A stretch of DNA of 64,000 nt from Ureibacillus sp. FSL W7-1570 (lineage in GTDB: Bacteria; Bacillota; Bacilli; Bacillales_A; Planococcaceae), in NCBI RefSeq assembly GCF_038593265.1, contig NZ_CP151979.1:2425001-2489000 (forward strand). Direction: 5' to 3'. The notes under the pieces were generated by a model. It made no database searches, was not told the DNA's origin, and saw only the letters and a list, made by a program, of their open reading frames with translations. Every line of letters begins with the position of its first letter. The stretch's first letter is position 1. Below, one piece after another: positions 10,622 through 20,126 of the stretch. The position numbers and the translations under genes were made by a program.

Positions 10622-12506
10622 GTGCGCCCGGCATGTACATGAACTATAGGGTGTAAGTCCCGAACCCCGAAGACAGAAGTAGAGGTTAGCCAAGAGCAAG
10701 GGTGTCCGTGGTGACGCGGAATCTGAAGGAAGCTGGAGGCAAAACACCGGTCCGAGGAACACGAACCTCATATAAGGCTAGGTATGATTGAGTGAGTTTG
10801 CAAAACAAAACAAAGCTCTTTCTGTCGAAGGTCATATCGAGTAGATGAGGCGGATAGATGGTGTGAAAGTGCATGTACTTACCCGGGGAGGTCTGGCGGA
10901 TAGGTGAAGTACGCTTCATAACCTACTTAGTGATAAGTAGCTGAACCGTCAGAAGTCAGCAGAGGTCATAGTATTAGTTGGTCTAGAACAACTAAGAAGG
11001 ACCGAACAATTAAGAGAGAATAGCCCTTGGCATTCAGTGAGTCATGATGAACACAGAAAACGTAGTACCTCACTTGAGGAAGGAAGCGGTGAATCCCGTG
11101 GGGGACCTCTTGGAGGGTGGAGTGACCACTGGCATAAAGAGAACAGCTATTCACGGAAGGAGAATAACGATGCTTTTGAATCAAATCCTGTCACGGGAGA
11201 ACATGCTTCAAGCACTAAAACGTGTAGAACAGAATAAAGGAAGCCACGGAGTAGATATGATGCCCGTACAAAACCTACGACAGCACATAGTCGAAAACTG
11301 GCTATCTATTAAGGAGGCAATTCTCAAGGGAACTTATGAACCAATGCCAGTCCGCAGAGTCGAAATCCCGAAACCTGACGGCGGTGTTCGTTTACTAGGA
11401 ATCCCTACCGTAACAGACCGTTTGATTCAACAAGCAATCGCCCAAGTACTTTCAAAAGTGTATGACCCTACATTCTCTGAAAACAGCTACGGATTTAGAC
11501 CAAACCGAAGTGCCCATGATGCGGTGAGGAAAGCGAAAGAATATATAAGAGATGGACATCGATGGGTTGTAGATATGGACTTGGAGAAATTCTTTGATAA
11601 GGTCAACCATGACAGATTAATGGGTACACTCGCGAAGAGAATCCAAGATAAACCATTACTGAAATTGATTCGTAAGTATTTACAATCGGGAGTCATGATT
11701 AATGGTGTGGTGTCAAGCACATTAGAAGGAACTCCACAAGGAGGACCATTAAGTCCGCTACTATCTAACATTGTACTAGATGAACTAGATAAAGAATTGG
11801 AAAGAAGAGGACACAAATTCGTTCGATATGCGGATGACTGTAACATTTACGTGAAAAGTAAACGAGCAGGACTTCGCACAATGGCAAGCATTCAACGATT
11901 CATTGAAGGAAAACTACGACTGAAAGTAAATGAAAAGAAATCAGCGGTCGACCGTCCATGGAAACGTAAGTTTCTAGGATTTAGCTTTACCTATCATAAA
12001 GAGCCAAAGGTTCGTATCGCAAAAGAAAGCCTTAAACGAATGAAGAATAAAGTTCGTGAAATCACATCACGCAAGATGCCCTACCCGATGGAATACCGCA
12101 TTCAGAAACTGAATCAATATCTAGTGGGATGGTGTGGATATTTTGCGTTAGCAGACACCAAATCTATATTCCTTGAATTAGATAAATGGATTCGTAGAAG
12201 ACTTCGAATGTGTCTATGGAAGAACTGGAAGAAACCGAAAACAAAGACACGCAACCTTATTCAGCTTGGCGTACCACAATGGCAAGCGTATGAATGGGGA
12301 AATACTCGGAAGAGTTATTGGCGTATTTCAAATAGTCCAATATTACACAGAACCCTTGGTAACTCCTATTGGAGAAACCAAGGGTTGGAAAGTCTTGAAG
12401 CTCGTTATGAAAACTTGCGTCAATTATCTTAATTGAACCGCCGTATACGGAACCGTACGTACGGTGGTGTGAGAGGACGGGAGTTAATCGCTCCCTCCTA
12501 CTCGAT
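10622..12506 (+). mobile_element. Group IIC intron with intron-encoded protein
   Basis: The RNA begins GTGCGCCCGG and contains the conserved stretches of domain I (GGGTGTAAGTCCCGAAC, GAGGAACACGAACCTCAT, TTACCCGGGGAGGTCTGG), closely resembling the Oceanobacillus iheyensis group IIC intron as I recall it. Domain V is at about 12434-12470 (GCCGTATACGGAACCGTACGTACGG) and domain VI at about 12472-12500; the 3' end is assigned at ...CTCGAT. It interrupts no gene and sits behind the serS terminator. The element looks complete and may be active: both RNA ends and a full reverse transcriptase are present. Confidence 0.93.
11170..12432 (+). CDS. ltrA: Group II intron reverse transcriptase/maturase
   Basis: Intron-encoded protein that helps splicing and copies the intron into DNA. 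I prefer the ATG at 11170, behind GGAAGGAGA, giving 420 residues; the reading frame is open 42 codons further up but without a ribosome site. Reverse-transcriptase blocks are intact: GIPTVTDRLIQQAI, SYGFRPNRSAHDA, DMDLEKFFD, TPQGGPLSPLLSN and the catalytic YADD (about residue 223). A maturase (X) domain follows (about 280-370, YLVGWCGYFA). No HNH endonuclease domain, as usual for class C. Confidence 0.95.
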   Translation: MLLNQILSRENMLQALKRVEQNKGSHGVDMMPVQNLRQHIVENWLSIKEAILKGTYEPMPVRRVEIPKPDGGVRLLGIPTVTDRLIQQAIAQVLSKVYDPTFSENSYGFRPNRSAHDAVRKAKEYIRDGHRWVVDMDLEKFFDKVNHDRLMGTLAKRIQDKPLLKLIRKYLQSGVMINGVVSSTLEGTPQGGPLSPLLSNIVLDELDKELERRGHKFVRYADDCNIYVKSKRAGLRTMASIQRFIEGKLRLKVNEKKSAVDRPWKRKFLGFSFTYHKEPKVRIAKESLKRMKNKVREITSRKMPYPMEYRIQKLNQYLVGWCGYFALADTKSIFLELDKWIRRRLRMCLWKNWKKPKTKTRNLIQLGVPQWQAYEWGNTRKSYWRISNSPILHRTLGNSYWRNQGLESLEARYENLRQLS

Positions 12507-12811
12507 TATCAATTCCGAACCTTTCATAAATAGCCAAAGCCTATTGTTTATAAAATTACGACATAATATAATTTCTTAATAACTACTATAAAGTATCAAA
12601 AGTTGACTCTCTTTCCATAAAAAGGGGGATTCCTGCTTAATAGAAATTATTTATTAATTATAACTTTTTTCATAAGGGAGGCTATTTTATGATTGAGAGT
12701 TTTGCAAAATTAGATTTTTATTAAAAAGAGTTTTAAAAGAAACCCAAATAAATTGGGGTATTTTGTATCTTTGGTTTACAAATATTCTGTTTGTCCTTTT
12801 TTGGGCGTACT
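12507..12811. other. AT-rich remnant between the two mobile elements
   Basis: Original DNA downstream of serS, between the intron end and the IS4-type element. The only coding signal is an 11-codon ORF (see 12689-12724). A weak hairpin (CCCAA/TTGGG, about 12742-12757) followed by TATTTTGT may be a terminator. In B. subtilis this interval holds dck, dgk and neighbours, which are absent. Confidence 0.5.
12689..12724 (+). CDS. Eleven-codon ORF with good ribosome site; leader peptide or gene stub
   Basis: ATG at 12689 lies seven bases behind AAGGGAGG and reads MIESFAKLDFY then stop. The ribosome site is much better than chance would suggest in such AT-rich DNA. It may be the stub of a gene lost during mobile-element insertion, or a small peptide. 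No similarity is known to me. Confidence 0.3.
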   Translation: MIESFAKLDFY

Positions 12812-14095
12812 TGCAGAATTTTTCGCTTTAAAAATTTTTTAAGCGGTTTGTTGCTTTTTACTCTCTTTTGCCATTGCGAGAGCTGAAACCAGTAATACGA
12901 TGGCGTTCAAGTAAATATGAGTTTTTACTTTATCGATTCCCCACACATGCAGGGAGTTCGCTGTAAGATAACTTTTCATTCTTGAATTGCACCGTTCTAC
13001 ACTGGTTCGCTCATTGTAAAGTTCTTTCCAACGTTTGGAATCGCGGTGTGGATTAGAGTACCGGCGAAGATCCTTATTCACGTTAATTTTTACTACCATT
13101 CCATAGTTGGAGGATGAACAGGCTGCCATTCCTAATGGGCAATCCACTTTTCCGGTTGCGTGTGGACATCTGAATTTGAGCTGATCCTTATTGGCGCCCC
13201 AATAAGTCATTTCGTACCCCATCGAACAGCGTGGGGTTCCATTGGAGGCAATTCCTTCGGGAGGCTCCTTTTCATTACGCAAATTGAGTGGAATAATAGC
13301 TTGAGCCCCGATGTTCTTGGCGGATTCGTAGTTTTTTAGCTGGTCGTACCCACCATCCATTATCAGGAAATCAATTTTAGAGTTTGTACAACTCTTTACT
13401 TGTTCAATTAATTGTGGTGCGACATCCCCATCGTTGATATGAGCAGGGGTTACTTCAATCGCCATTGGTAATTCACTTTTGGTGTCAACGGAAAGATGCA
13501 TCTTATAGCCAAACCAAGTAATTTTATTACCGAAGGAATCAAACTTTGCCCCCCAATTGGCGTTGCCTGTTTGTTCACTTCGCTTCTTAGGCTGCTTCTT
13601 TTCATAAGCATCAATGGCGGCACTGTCGATAGCCTGATGTTTTCCATCAATTACTCCTTCCTCTTGAGCTAACTGGACGAGATCTTGAAAGATTCTTTTC
13701 ACAAGTCCAGTTTTGGTTAGTGAAGAAAATACTCGGCTAAGAGTAGAGATGGATGGTGCAGGCCTGCTAATATCTAAACCACATTGGTAACGAAAACGCA
13801 GGTCATTTTTTAATCGATTGTGAAGAGAAGTAAAAGTATCAATACCTTCTAATGGGGCAGCGATGAGAGCCCTTAGAATCCCTTCTCTGGAATGACCGTC
13901 AGCCCCTCGGGGTGAAGAACTTCTCAACTGTTTAGCATAAGGGCGTAAATCAAGCGAGCTAAAAAAGATAGGTAATTTCTCTTTTGACTCTAATTTTTGC
14001 AGTTCTTCAAAGGAAAATAGGCTTTCTTGTAGAATATACAAAGTGACTTCCTCCTTTTGAATTTTTGTGGTTTCGTCACTTCAAAAATTCTACAT
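12812..14095 (-). mobile_element. IS4-type insertion sequence
   Basis: A transposase gene occupies nearly the whole element. Imperfect inverted ends TGCAGAATTTTT (12812-12823) and AAAAATTCTACA (14084-14095, reverse complement TGTAGAATTTTT; 11 of 12 match) give the proposed limits. I could not find a convincing target duplication, so the exact ends are uncertain by some tens of bases. It separates the intron region from the MCP gene and may have taken the MCP promoter and ribosome site. Confidence 0.7.
12839..14041 (-). CDS. IS4-type DDE transposase
   Basis: 400 residues, apparently intact. The N-terminal DUF772-type helix bundle (about 20-115) precedes a DDE domain with DGKHQAIDSAAID (first Asp, about 153-165), FLIMDGGYD (second Asp, about 225) and the YNERTSVERCNSRMK block. 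That block fits the IS4 signature Y-2-R-3-E-6-K exactly. Start ATG follows AGGAGG on the minus strand. No frameshift seen, so possibly active. Confidence 0.88.
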   Translation of the reverse strand: MYILQESLFSFEELQKLESKEKLPIFFSSLDLRPYAKQLRSSSPRGADGHSREGILRALIAAPLEGIDTFTSLHNRLKNDLRFRYQCGLDISRPAPSISTLSRVFSSLTKTGLVKRIFQDLVQLAQEEGVIDGKHQAIDSAAIDAYEKKQPKKRSEQTGNANWGAKFDSFGNKITWFGYKMHLSVDTKSELPMAIEVTPAHINDGDVAPQLIEQVKSCTNSKIDFLIMDGGYDQLKNYESAKNIGAQAIIPLNLRNEKEPPEGIASNGTPRCSMGYEMTYWGANKDQLKFRCPHATGKVDCPLGMAACSSSNYGMVVKINVNKDLRRYSNPHRDSKRWKELYNERTSVERCNSRMKSYLTANSLHVWGIDKVKTHIYLNAIVLLVSALAMAKESKKQQTA

Positions 14096-14178
14096 TTTAG
14101 GGGTGAAGTCCTTTTTTGTGTCTTTGAAATCCTTATGGCTCTTGGGTCAAAAAATATGCAAAATGCTCGATTAAGAGA

Positions 14179-15918
14179 TTGAAAAAGAGGACCATCAAGA
14201 AAAAATTGATCACCATCTCTTCTGCTCTGTTATTAATCCCTTTGGTCGTTGTAGGCTCCATCAATTACATGCAAACGGAAGAACATTTGAGTGAACTTGG
14301 AAAAACGAATTTGAGCAACAGTGTGGAAATGACCATTGAAATGATTAATGGCTTGGCAGAATATGTGGAAGAGGGGGAACTTTCTTTAGAAGATGCACAG
14401 GAAAAAGTAAAAGAAGCGGTTTTAGGCGTGAAGGGCGCGGATGGAACGCGTCCAATCAATGAAAATTTTGATTTGGGGGAACATGGATACATATTTATCG
14501 TTGATGAAAAAGGCACTTTGATTGCCCATCCTTCAAGCGAGGGAGAAAATCTTTGGGAGAATGAAGATTCAAACGGTGTTAAATTCATACAAGATATCAT
14601 CAAAACAGGCCAATCCGGCGGGGGATTTGTCTATTATGATTATCCTTTGATCGGAAATGAAAGCCGGATCGAAGAAAAAGCGGCTTATTCAAAGGCGGAT
14701 GAACATTGGGGTTGGGTAATTTGTGCCAGTACATATATGATGGATTTTAATAAACCGGCGGAAGAAATTTTCATGTTTAATATGATAACGCTATTGGCTG
14801 CGGTGGTTATCGGTTTTATCGTCATTTGGGGATTTGCGAATAGCATTTCAAAACCGATTCAAATGGTTACTGAAAGAATGAATTTGCTTGCGAATGCAGA
14901 TTTAAGTCATGAACCGTTGAAGCTCAAGTCGCAGGATGAAACGGGGCAATTGGCAACGGCATTGAATAACATGCAAGAGAAACTGAAAGGGATGATCAGA
15001 CAAATTGCGAAAAACGCTGAACTTTTATCGAGCAGCAGTGAAGAATTGACCCATGCAGCCAGTGAAGTGAAACTTGGTGCGGGCCAGATTGTTACCACGA
15101 TGGAAGAACTCGCCCAAGGAGCTGAAAAGCAAGCGGATAACGCAAGTGATTTATCATCGATCGCGGCAAACTTTGCGGAAACTTCCCAAGAGGCAAGCGA
15201 ACATGGAGGACGTGTGCAAAGAAGGGCGGAAAAAATACTATCGTTAACAAACGAAGGAAGCGAGTTAATGGAGTCTTCCTCAAAACAAATGCAAACAATC
15301 GACCATATTGTGCGCGAATCCGTAGACAAGGTCAATCAACTGCATAAACAAGTACAGGAAATTTCCCAGTTGGTGATTGTTATTAGGGATATTGCAGAAC
15401 AAACCAATTTATTGTCTTTGAATGCCGCGATAGAAGCGGCCAGAGCAGGGGAACATGGAAAGGGCTTTGCAATCGTTGCGGAAGAGGTGCGGAAACTTGC
15501 CGAACAAGTGGCTTTATCAGTGACGGATATCACTGAGATTGTAAGCAATATTCAAAATGAATTCAGCATGGTAACAGCCTCTTTGACGGAAGGGTATAAA
15601 GAGGTTGAAGAAGGCTCAGCCCAAATCCAAACAACCCATGAAACATTTATGAACATTCAGGGGGCATTAAAAGAAATGGTCGACAGCATTGTAGCTGTGG
15701 CGGAAAATTTATCAACGATTGCAGCGGACAGTCAAGAAATGAGCGGTTCCATTCAAGAAATTGCGGCCATCTCTGAGGAAGCGGCTGCCGGAATTGAAGA
15801 AACGACAGCGGCATCAGAGGAGACAAGCAGTTCCATGGAAGAAATTTCTGCAAGTGCTGAACAACTGTCCATCCTTGCCGAAGAATTGAATCAAATGGTC
15901 CAACAATTTAAATTGTGA
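14179..15918 (+). CDS. Methyl-accepting chemotaxis protein (single Cache sensor)
   Basis: Transmembrane chemoreceptor that signals to CheA/CheW. A first membrane helix (about 10-28) leads to an extracellular single Cache domain (about 35-190: [23 protein letters not shown], then [11 protein letters not shown]). A second helix (about 197-220), HAMP (to about 275) and a long signalling coiled coil follow, with the tip [19 protein letters not shown] (about 411-429); length 579 is normal. The TTG at 14179 is the only listed start and has no good ribosome site; an in-frame stop lies at 14125. The reading [12 protein letters not shown] suggests the true start was three codons up (ATT at 14170), so the gene may be poorly translated. 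The IS4 element ends only about 75-85 bases upstream. Confidence 0.88.
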   Translation: MKKRTIKKKLITISSALLLIPLVVVGSINYMQTEEHLSELGKTNLSNSVEMTIEMINGLAEYVEEGELSLEDAQEKVKEAVLGVKGADGTRPINENFDLGEHGYIFIVDEKGTLIAHPSSEGENLWENEDSNGVKFIQDIIKTGQSGGGFVYYDYPLIGNESRIEEKAAYSKADEHWGWVICASTYMMDFNKPAEEIFMFNMITLLAAVVIGFIVIWGFANSISKPIQMVTERMNLLANADLSHEPLKLKSQDETGQLATALNNMQEKLKGMIRQIAKNAELLSSSSEELTHAASEVKLGAGQIVTTMEELAQGAEKQADNASDLSSIAANFAETSQEASEHGGRVQRRAEKILSLTNEGSELMESSSKQMQTIDHIVRESVDKVNQLHKQVQEISQLVIVIRDIAEQTNLLSLNAAIEAARAGEHGKGFAIVAEEVRKLAEQVALSVTDITEIVSNIQNEFSMVTASLTEGYKEVEEGSAQIQTTHETFMNIQGALKEMVDSIVAVAENLSTIAADSQEMSGSIQEIAAISEEAAAGIEETTAASEETSSSMEEISASAEQLSILAEELNQMVQQFKL

Positions 15919-15957
15919 TGAAAAAGCAGCCCGTGCAAGCACAGGGCTGCTTTCTTA
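15919..15957. terminator. Bidirectional terminator, MCP / atoE
   Basis: AAAGCAGCCC(T) / AGGGCTGCTTT hairpin between the convergent stops, with A and T tracts. Confidence 0.85.
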
Positions 15958-15959
15958 TG

Positions 15960-17273
15960 TCAGAAGAATAAAAAGCCGATGCTGATAATCACTCCTGTAA
16001 AAATCAGAACAAACACACAGAATCCCATAATGTCTTTCGCTTTTAAGCCGGCAATGGCAAGAGCCGGCAATGCCCAGAAAGGCTGGATCATATTCGTCCA
16101 GGCATCTCCCCAGGCGATGGCCATCGCCGTCTTTGCATAATCGGCCCCCATTACTTGGGCCGCTTCCAGCATGATCGGCGCCTGAACTGCCCATTGGCCA
16201 CCGCCGGAAGGGATAAAGAAGTTGACTAAACCGGCGGAAAAGAATGTAAATAAATAAAACGTCGTTTCGTTGGAAATGGCAATAAACCATTCGGAAAAGA
16301 CTGCCGCAAGTCCGGAATTTGTCATCATGCCCATAATGCCTGCATAAAACGGAAATTGGAATACGATGCCGCTTGCGGTTTTAATGGCATTTTGGGTGGC
16401 GGCAAGGAAACGCTGAGGCGTTCCATGCAAAATGATCCCCAAGATGACAAATATGGTATTTACGATGTTTAAATCAAGGGCAAACCCTTTTGTGGCAAAA
16501 TGATAAATGAGATAAGCCACACCGATGATGCCGATTAAAATGGTTAAAATATAGCTTCTTTCGGAACGGGAAGCAAACGTGTTTTCAGGCGGCGGGAGTT
16601 TTTGCTCTTCCTCAGCCAATAACGCTGGATCCACTTCCACTACATCTTCTTCTTTCGGCATCATCCAACGGTTGAAGAATGGAAGCGTAAAGAGAATCAC
16701 GAGTACAATAAATAGATTGTATGGAGTGAAAAGGGTTCCGGAAGTCGGAACCACACCCATGATTTCTTCAAAAGGATGTCCTTCCGTTGCAACAGAAAGC
16801 GGGATAGATCCTGCAAGTCCACCGTGCCAAATAATAAATCCTGAATAGGCACTGGCAATTAATAACCGGTAATCCACTTTTTTCACATGTCGGGCAATTT
16901 CTTTTGCGAAGATGGCACCGATGACTAAACCGAAGCCCCAGTTGATCCAGCAGGCAATTAATGAAATGAATGTGACCAAAATGATGGCCGCCCCGGGGGA
17001 CTTGATTTTGCTTGCGACAGCGGTCAAAAATTTCTTAAATAAAGGGCTGTTCGCTAAAACGTGGCCGGCCGTCAAAACAATGACCATTTGCATTGTAAAG
17101 GCCAACAAACCCCAGAATCCATCTCCCCAGTAGATCACCATCTCAAGGGGGGAAGATGGTGTGAGTCCAATGCCCAGCAGTACAACAAGTACTGTTAATA
17201 TTGCTACAAAAATATATGGATCCGGTAAATATTTTTCCATTATAGTGTTTGATAGTCTTGTTAAAAATTTCAT
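15960..17273 (-). CDS. atoE: Short-chain fatty acid transporter (AtoE family)
   Basis: Integral membrane permease of 437 residues with about ten hydrophobic segments. Family signatures: PDPYIFVAILTVLV at the start, GFWGLLAFTMQMVIVLTAG, CWINWGFGLVIGA, IIWHGGLAGSIPL and NFFIPSGGGQWAVQAPIM. Related proteins carry short-chain fatty acids or butyrate-like substrates. The ATG start follows GGAGGATCAGG. It stands alone between an MCP and tadA and is not part of the conserved bacillary order; no degradation enzymes lie next to it. Confidence 0.88.
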   Translation of the reverse strand: MKFLTRLSNTIMEKYLPDPYIFVAILTVLVVLLGIGLTPSSPLEMVIYWGDGFWGLLAFTMQMVIVLTAGHVLANSPLFKKFLTAVASKIKSPGAAIILVTFISLIACWINWGFGLVIGAIFAKEIARHVKKVDYRLLIASAYSGFIIWHGGLAGSIPLSVATEGHPFEEIMGVVPTSGTLFTPYNLFIVLVILFTLPFFNRWMMPKEEDVVEVDPALLAEEEQKLPPPENTFASRSERSYILTILIGIIGVAYLIYHFATKGFALDLNIVNTIFVILGIILHGTPQRFLAATQNAIKTASGIVFQFPFYAGIMGMMTNSGLAAVFSEWFIAISNETTFYLFTFFSAGLVNFFIPSGGGQWAVQAPIMLEAAQVMGADYAKTAMAIAWGDAWTNMIQPFWALPALAIAGLKAKDIMGFCVFVLIFTGVIISIGFLFF

Positions 17274-17419
17274 ATGTTCCTGATCCTCCTGATTTTCTGA
17301 AAGCTTGTATATTTCATAGATACGAGGAATCAGGTAAAAATATGATTTTTTATTACTATTTTTATTATAAAAATAGTAATAAAATAATAGATTTCCCGTT
17401 TTGCAAATAAAATATCAAC

Positions 17420-18051
<632 letters not shown>

Positions 18052-18108
18052 TTACATGGACTACACATTCATTCGATATAATGAAAGAAAAAGGAGAAGG
18101 TGACATAT

Positions 18109-18672
18109 TTGCGTGTAGCAGTTTATTGCGGATCGTCTTCGGGGAAATCACCGATTTATGAGGAAGCGGCCATTGAACTAGGGAAAGCATTGGCAAAGAA
18201 AAAATATGGCGTTGTTTATGGCGGTTCCACCCAAGGATTGATGGGGAAAGTGGCGGATGCGGCTCTTTCCGAAGGCGGGGAAGTCATTGGAGTGATGCCA
18301 AAACAGTTGATGAATAAAAAAGAAAAATTACATACAGGATTGACGGAACTATATATCGTTGATTCCATGCATACCCGAAAGAAGAAAATGTCGGATCTTT
18401 CCCATGCATTTGTCGCGTTGCCGGGTGGTTGCGGAACGTTGGATGAATATTTTGAAGCTTTTACTTGGGCGCAAATCGGCATCCATTCAAAACCGGTCAT
18501 TTTATACAACGTCAACGGCTTTTATGATGCCCTTATACAACATTTTGAAAAGATGATGGAAGAAGGATTTTTGAGAGAACATCAGCATAGTCTGTTTCAG
18601 GCAGTGACAACGGTGGAAGAATTGCTCTTTATTTTGGATGGCTTGAACGAAGCATTGAAGGAAGGCAATTGA
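18109..18672 (+). CDS. LOG family protein (nucleotide 5'-monophosphate phosphoribohydrolase type)
   Basis: Rossmann-like enzyme of the TIGR00730/YvdD group. Members hydrolyse the N-glycosidic bond of AMP-like or cytokinin nucleotides. Motifs: VAVYCGSSSG at the N-terminus, YGGSTQGLMG, MHTRKKKM and the PGGxGTxxE signature PGGCGTLDE (about 103-111). I place the start at TTG 18109, 12 bases behind AGGAG; a GTG at 18100 is too close to that site. Transcribed away from tadA. Biological role in bacteria is often unclear. Confidence 0.9.
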   Translation: MRVAVYCGSSSGKSPIYEEAAIELGKALAKKKYGVVYGGSTQGLMGKVADAALSEGGEVIGVMPKQLMNKKEKLHTGLTELYIVDSMHTRKKKMSDLSHAFVALPGGCGTLDEYFEAFTWAQIGIHSKPVILYNVNGFYDALIQHFEKMMEEGFLREHQHSLFQAVTTVEELLFILDGLNEALKEGN

Positions 18673-18695
18673 TATTTTTTAATAGTTATAGAAAA

Positions 18696-18731
18696 GCGGG
18701 CTGTCTGGAAGGTGGGCAGCCTGTTTTTCTT
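18696..18731 (+). terminator. Terminator after the LOG gene
   Basis: GGGCTGTC / GGGCAGCC hairpin then TGTTTTTCTTTT. It separates the LOG gene from the HEPN pair, so the two are probably distinct transcripts. Confidence 0.7.
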
Positions 18732-18842
18732 TTCATTCTTATCTTTCCGTTGGAGGGTTGGAAAAGGAAATATTGATTGTACGAAATCGCTCTGAATTGT
18801 AAGATATTTTAAATATGGGAAATTGTACGAGGTGAGAGAAGG

Positions 18843-20126
18843 ATGAGCTGGTTATTGCAATGGGTATTGCCGAATGAGGTGAACCAAATTGATGATTTAT
18901 ACCGGGTTGATATTGAAGAATCGATACATCAATTGGAAGCATTTGCATTGGCGCACCAGAATGAAATAAAGAAAGTTTATATTTGGGTACGTCTTCATCG
19001 CCCTTTTTCCATCCGGCAACAAATGGAGTTTGAGGAACGATGGGAAAAAGAATTGCGAAAGAAAATCCACCAGAATGTGGAATTGATTGTGCTCGACAGA
19101 AAAAAAGGAAAATGGTTTGAGAATGAACTTATTGAAGTCAATCGCGAGATCCATAGGATTTGCATTGAAGAACCCTTTGAGGAAATGGTATTGATTTCAA
19201 GAGGAGAACATTCCCAATTGCAACAGGCTGTCCTTATCGGAGGAATCAAGACTTTTGCGAACCGTTTCTGTTTGATGTTGCAAGATCAAGCAACAGGGGA
19301 ACTGATCAGACAACAATTCCATGATTCCCCATATAAAAAGTCCTGGCTTCAATTATTCCAACATTTAATCCATGATTACAATTACGTTGGAGCTTTAAAA
19401 TTAATGGAAGGACTTGAAAAAAACGATCGAACGCGGTTTATTAAATATCTTTTGGAAGTCCAGCTGTTACGGCAAAATTTCAATTTTGAAAAAGCCTTGG
19501 AAAAATTTATGGAAGCCAAGAAAATACATCCAGCTTCCAATTTACGGTTGTTGGAGATGGAACTGATCCTGCAATGTTTAAACGGCGAGCAGGGGGAACA
19601 GAAAAAAGAACTGGAACAGATTCAGGAACTGTATCGACATATTAAAGCCCTTCTTTTAAAAGGGGATTATCCTGCGTTTTTGGTCCGATTTTATCGTGCA
19701 AGGGAAGCGGTATTACGATATATCGTCAAGTATGGTCCTGATGAAAAAATCGACATTCCCAGAGCTTCTTCCATTTATCAGTTCATCAATCAAGTGGAGG
19801 AACTGTATGAAGAGGGGAAAATCAATCGGTATTTCGGTGTCTATTTTTACATAAAAAGTTCCAATGTGGCCAATGCGCTGAATGTCCGCAATAAAAGTTT
19901 CATCGGACATAATCGCAAATCAATTTCAAAAAATGCCATCTTCCATGAATATTACGGTTCAAAAAATATTAAAATTCCCCAAGCAACAGAGCGGTTTTTG
20001 GGAGATACTCGCATCATGCTCCGTGATTTGGGCGGTGCATTGGATGATAATTTGGAAGCAATGAATCTGTATCTGATCGAATTGATGTTCAGTGCGGCAC
20101 GGGAAGGGGCTGTAAAAGTTGATTAA
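18843..20126 (+). CDS. HEPN-motif protein 1, candidate Csm6/Csx1-like RNase
   Basis: 427 residues with no family I can name with certainty. The N-terminal third (about 1-150) looks alpha/beta: strands near 3-9, 43-50, 78-85 and 112-119, then a small-residue loop and helix (ISRGEHSQLQQAVLIGG), suggestive of a CARF/Rossmann sensor. The middle (about 165-300) is helical and includes FYRAREAVLRYI (283-294), a typical HEPN helix. The C-terminal part has R349-N-K-S-F-I-G-H356, an R-x6-H motif as in HEPN ribonucleases of the Csm6/Csx1 group. ATG at 18843 follows GAGGTGAGAG. It overlaps the next gene by eight bases; that gene encodes a protein of the same layout. No cas genes or CRISPR array here. 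RNase activity and ligand binding are inference. Confidence 0.6.
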   Translation: MSWLLQWVLPNEVNQIDDLYRVDIEESIHQLEAFALAHQNEIKKVYIWVRLHRPFSIRQQMEFEERWEKELRKKIHQNVELIVLDRKKGKWFENELIEVNREIHRICIEEPFEEMVLISRGEHSQLQQAVLIGGIKTFANRFCLMLQDQATGELIRQQFHDSPYKKSWLQLFQHLIHDYNYVGALKLMEGLEKNDRTRFIKYLLEVQLLRQNFNFEKALEKFMEAKKIHPASNLRLLEMELILQCLNGEQGEQKKELEQIQELYRHIKALLLKGDYPAFLVRFYRAREAVLRYIVKYGPDEKIDIPRASSIYQFINQVEELYEEGKINRYFGVYFYIKSSNVANALNVRNKSFIGHNRKSISKNAIFHEYYGSKNIKIPQATERFLGDTRIMLRDLGGALDDNLEAMNLYLIELMFSAAREGAVKVD

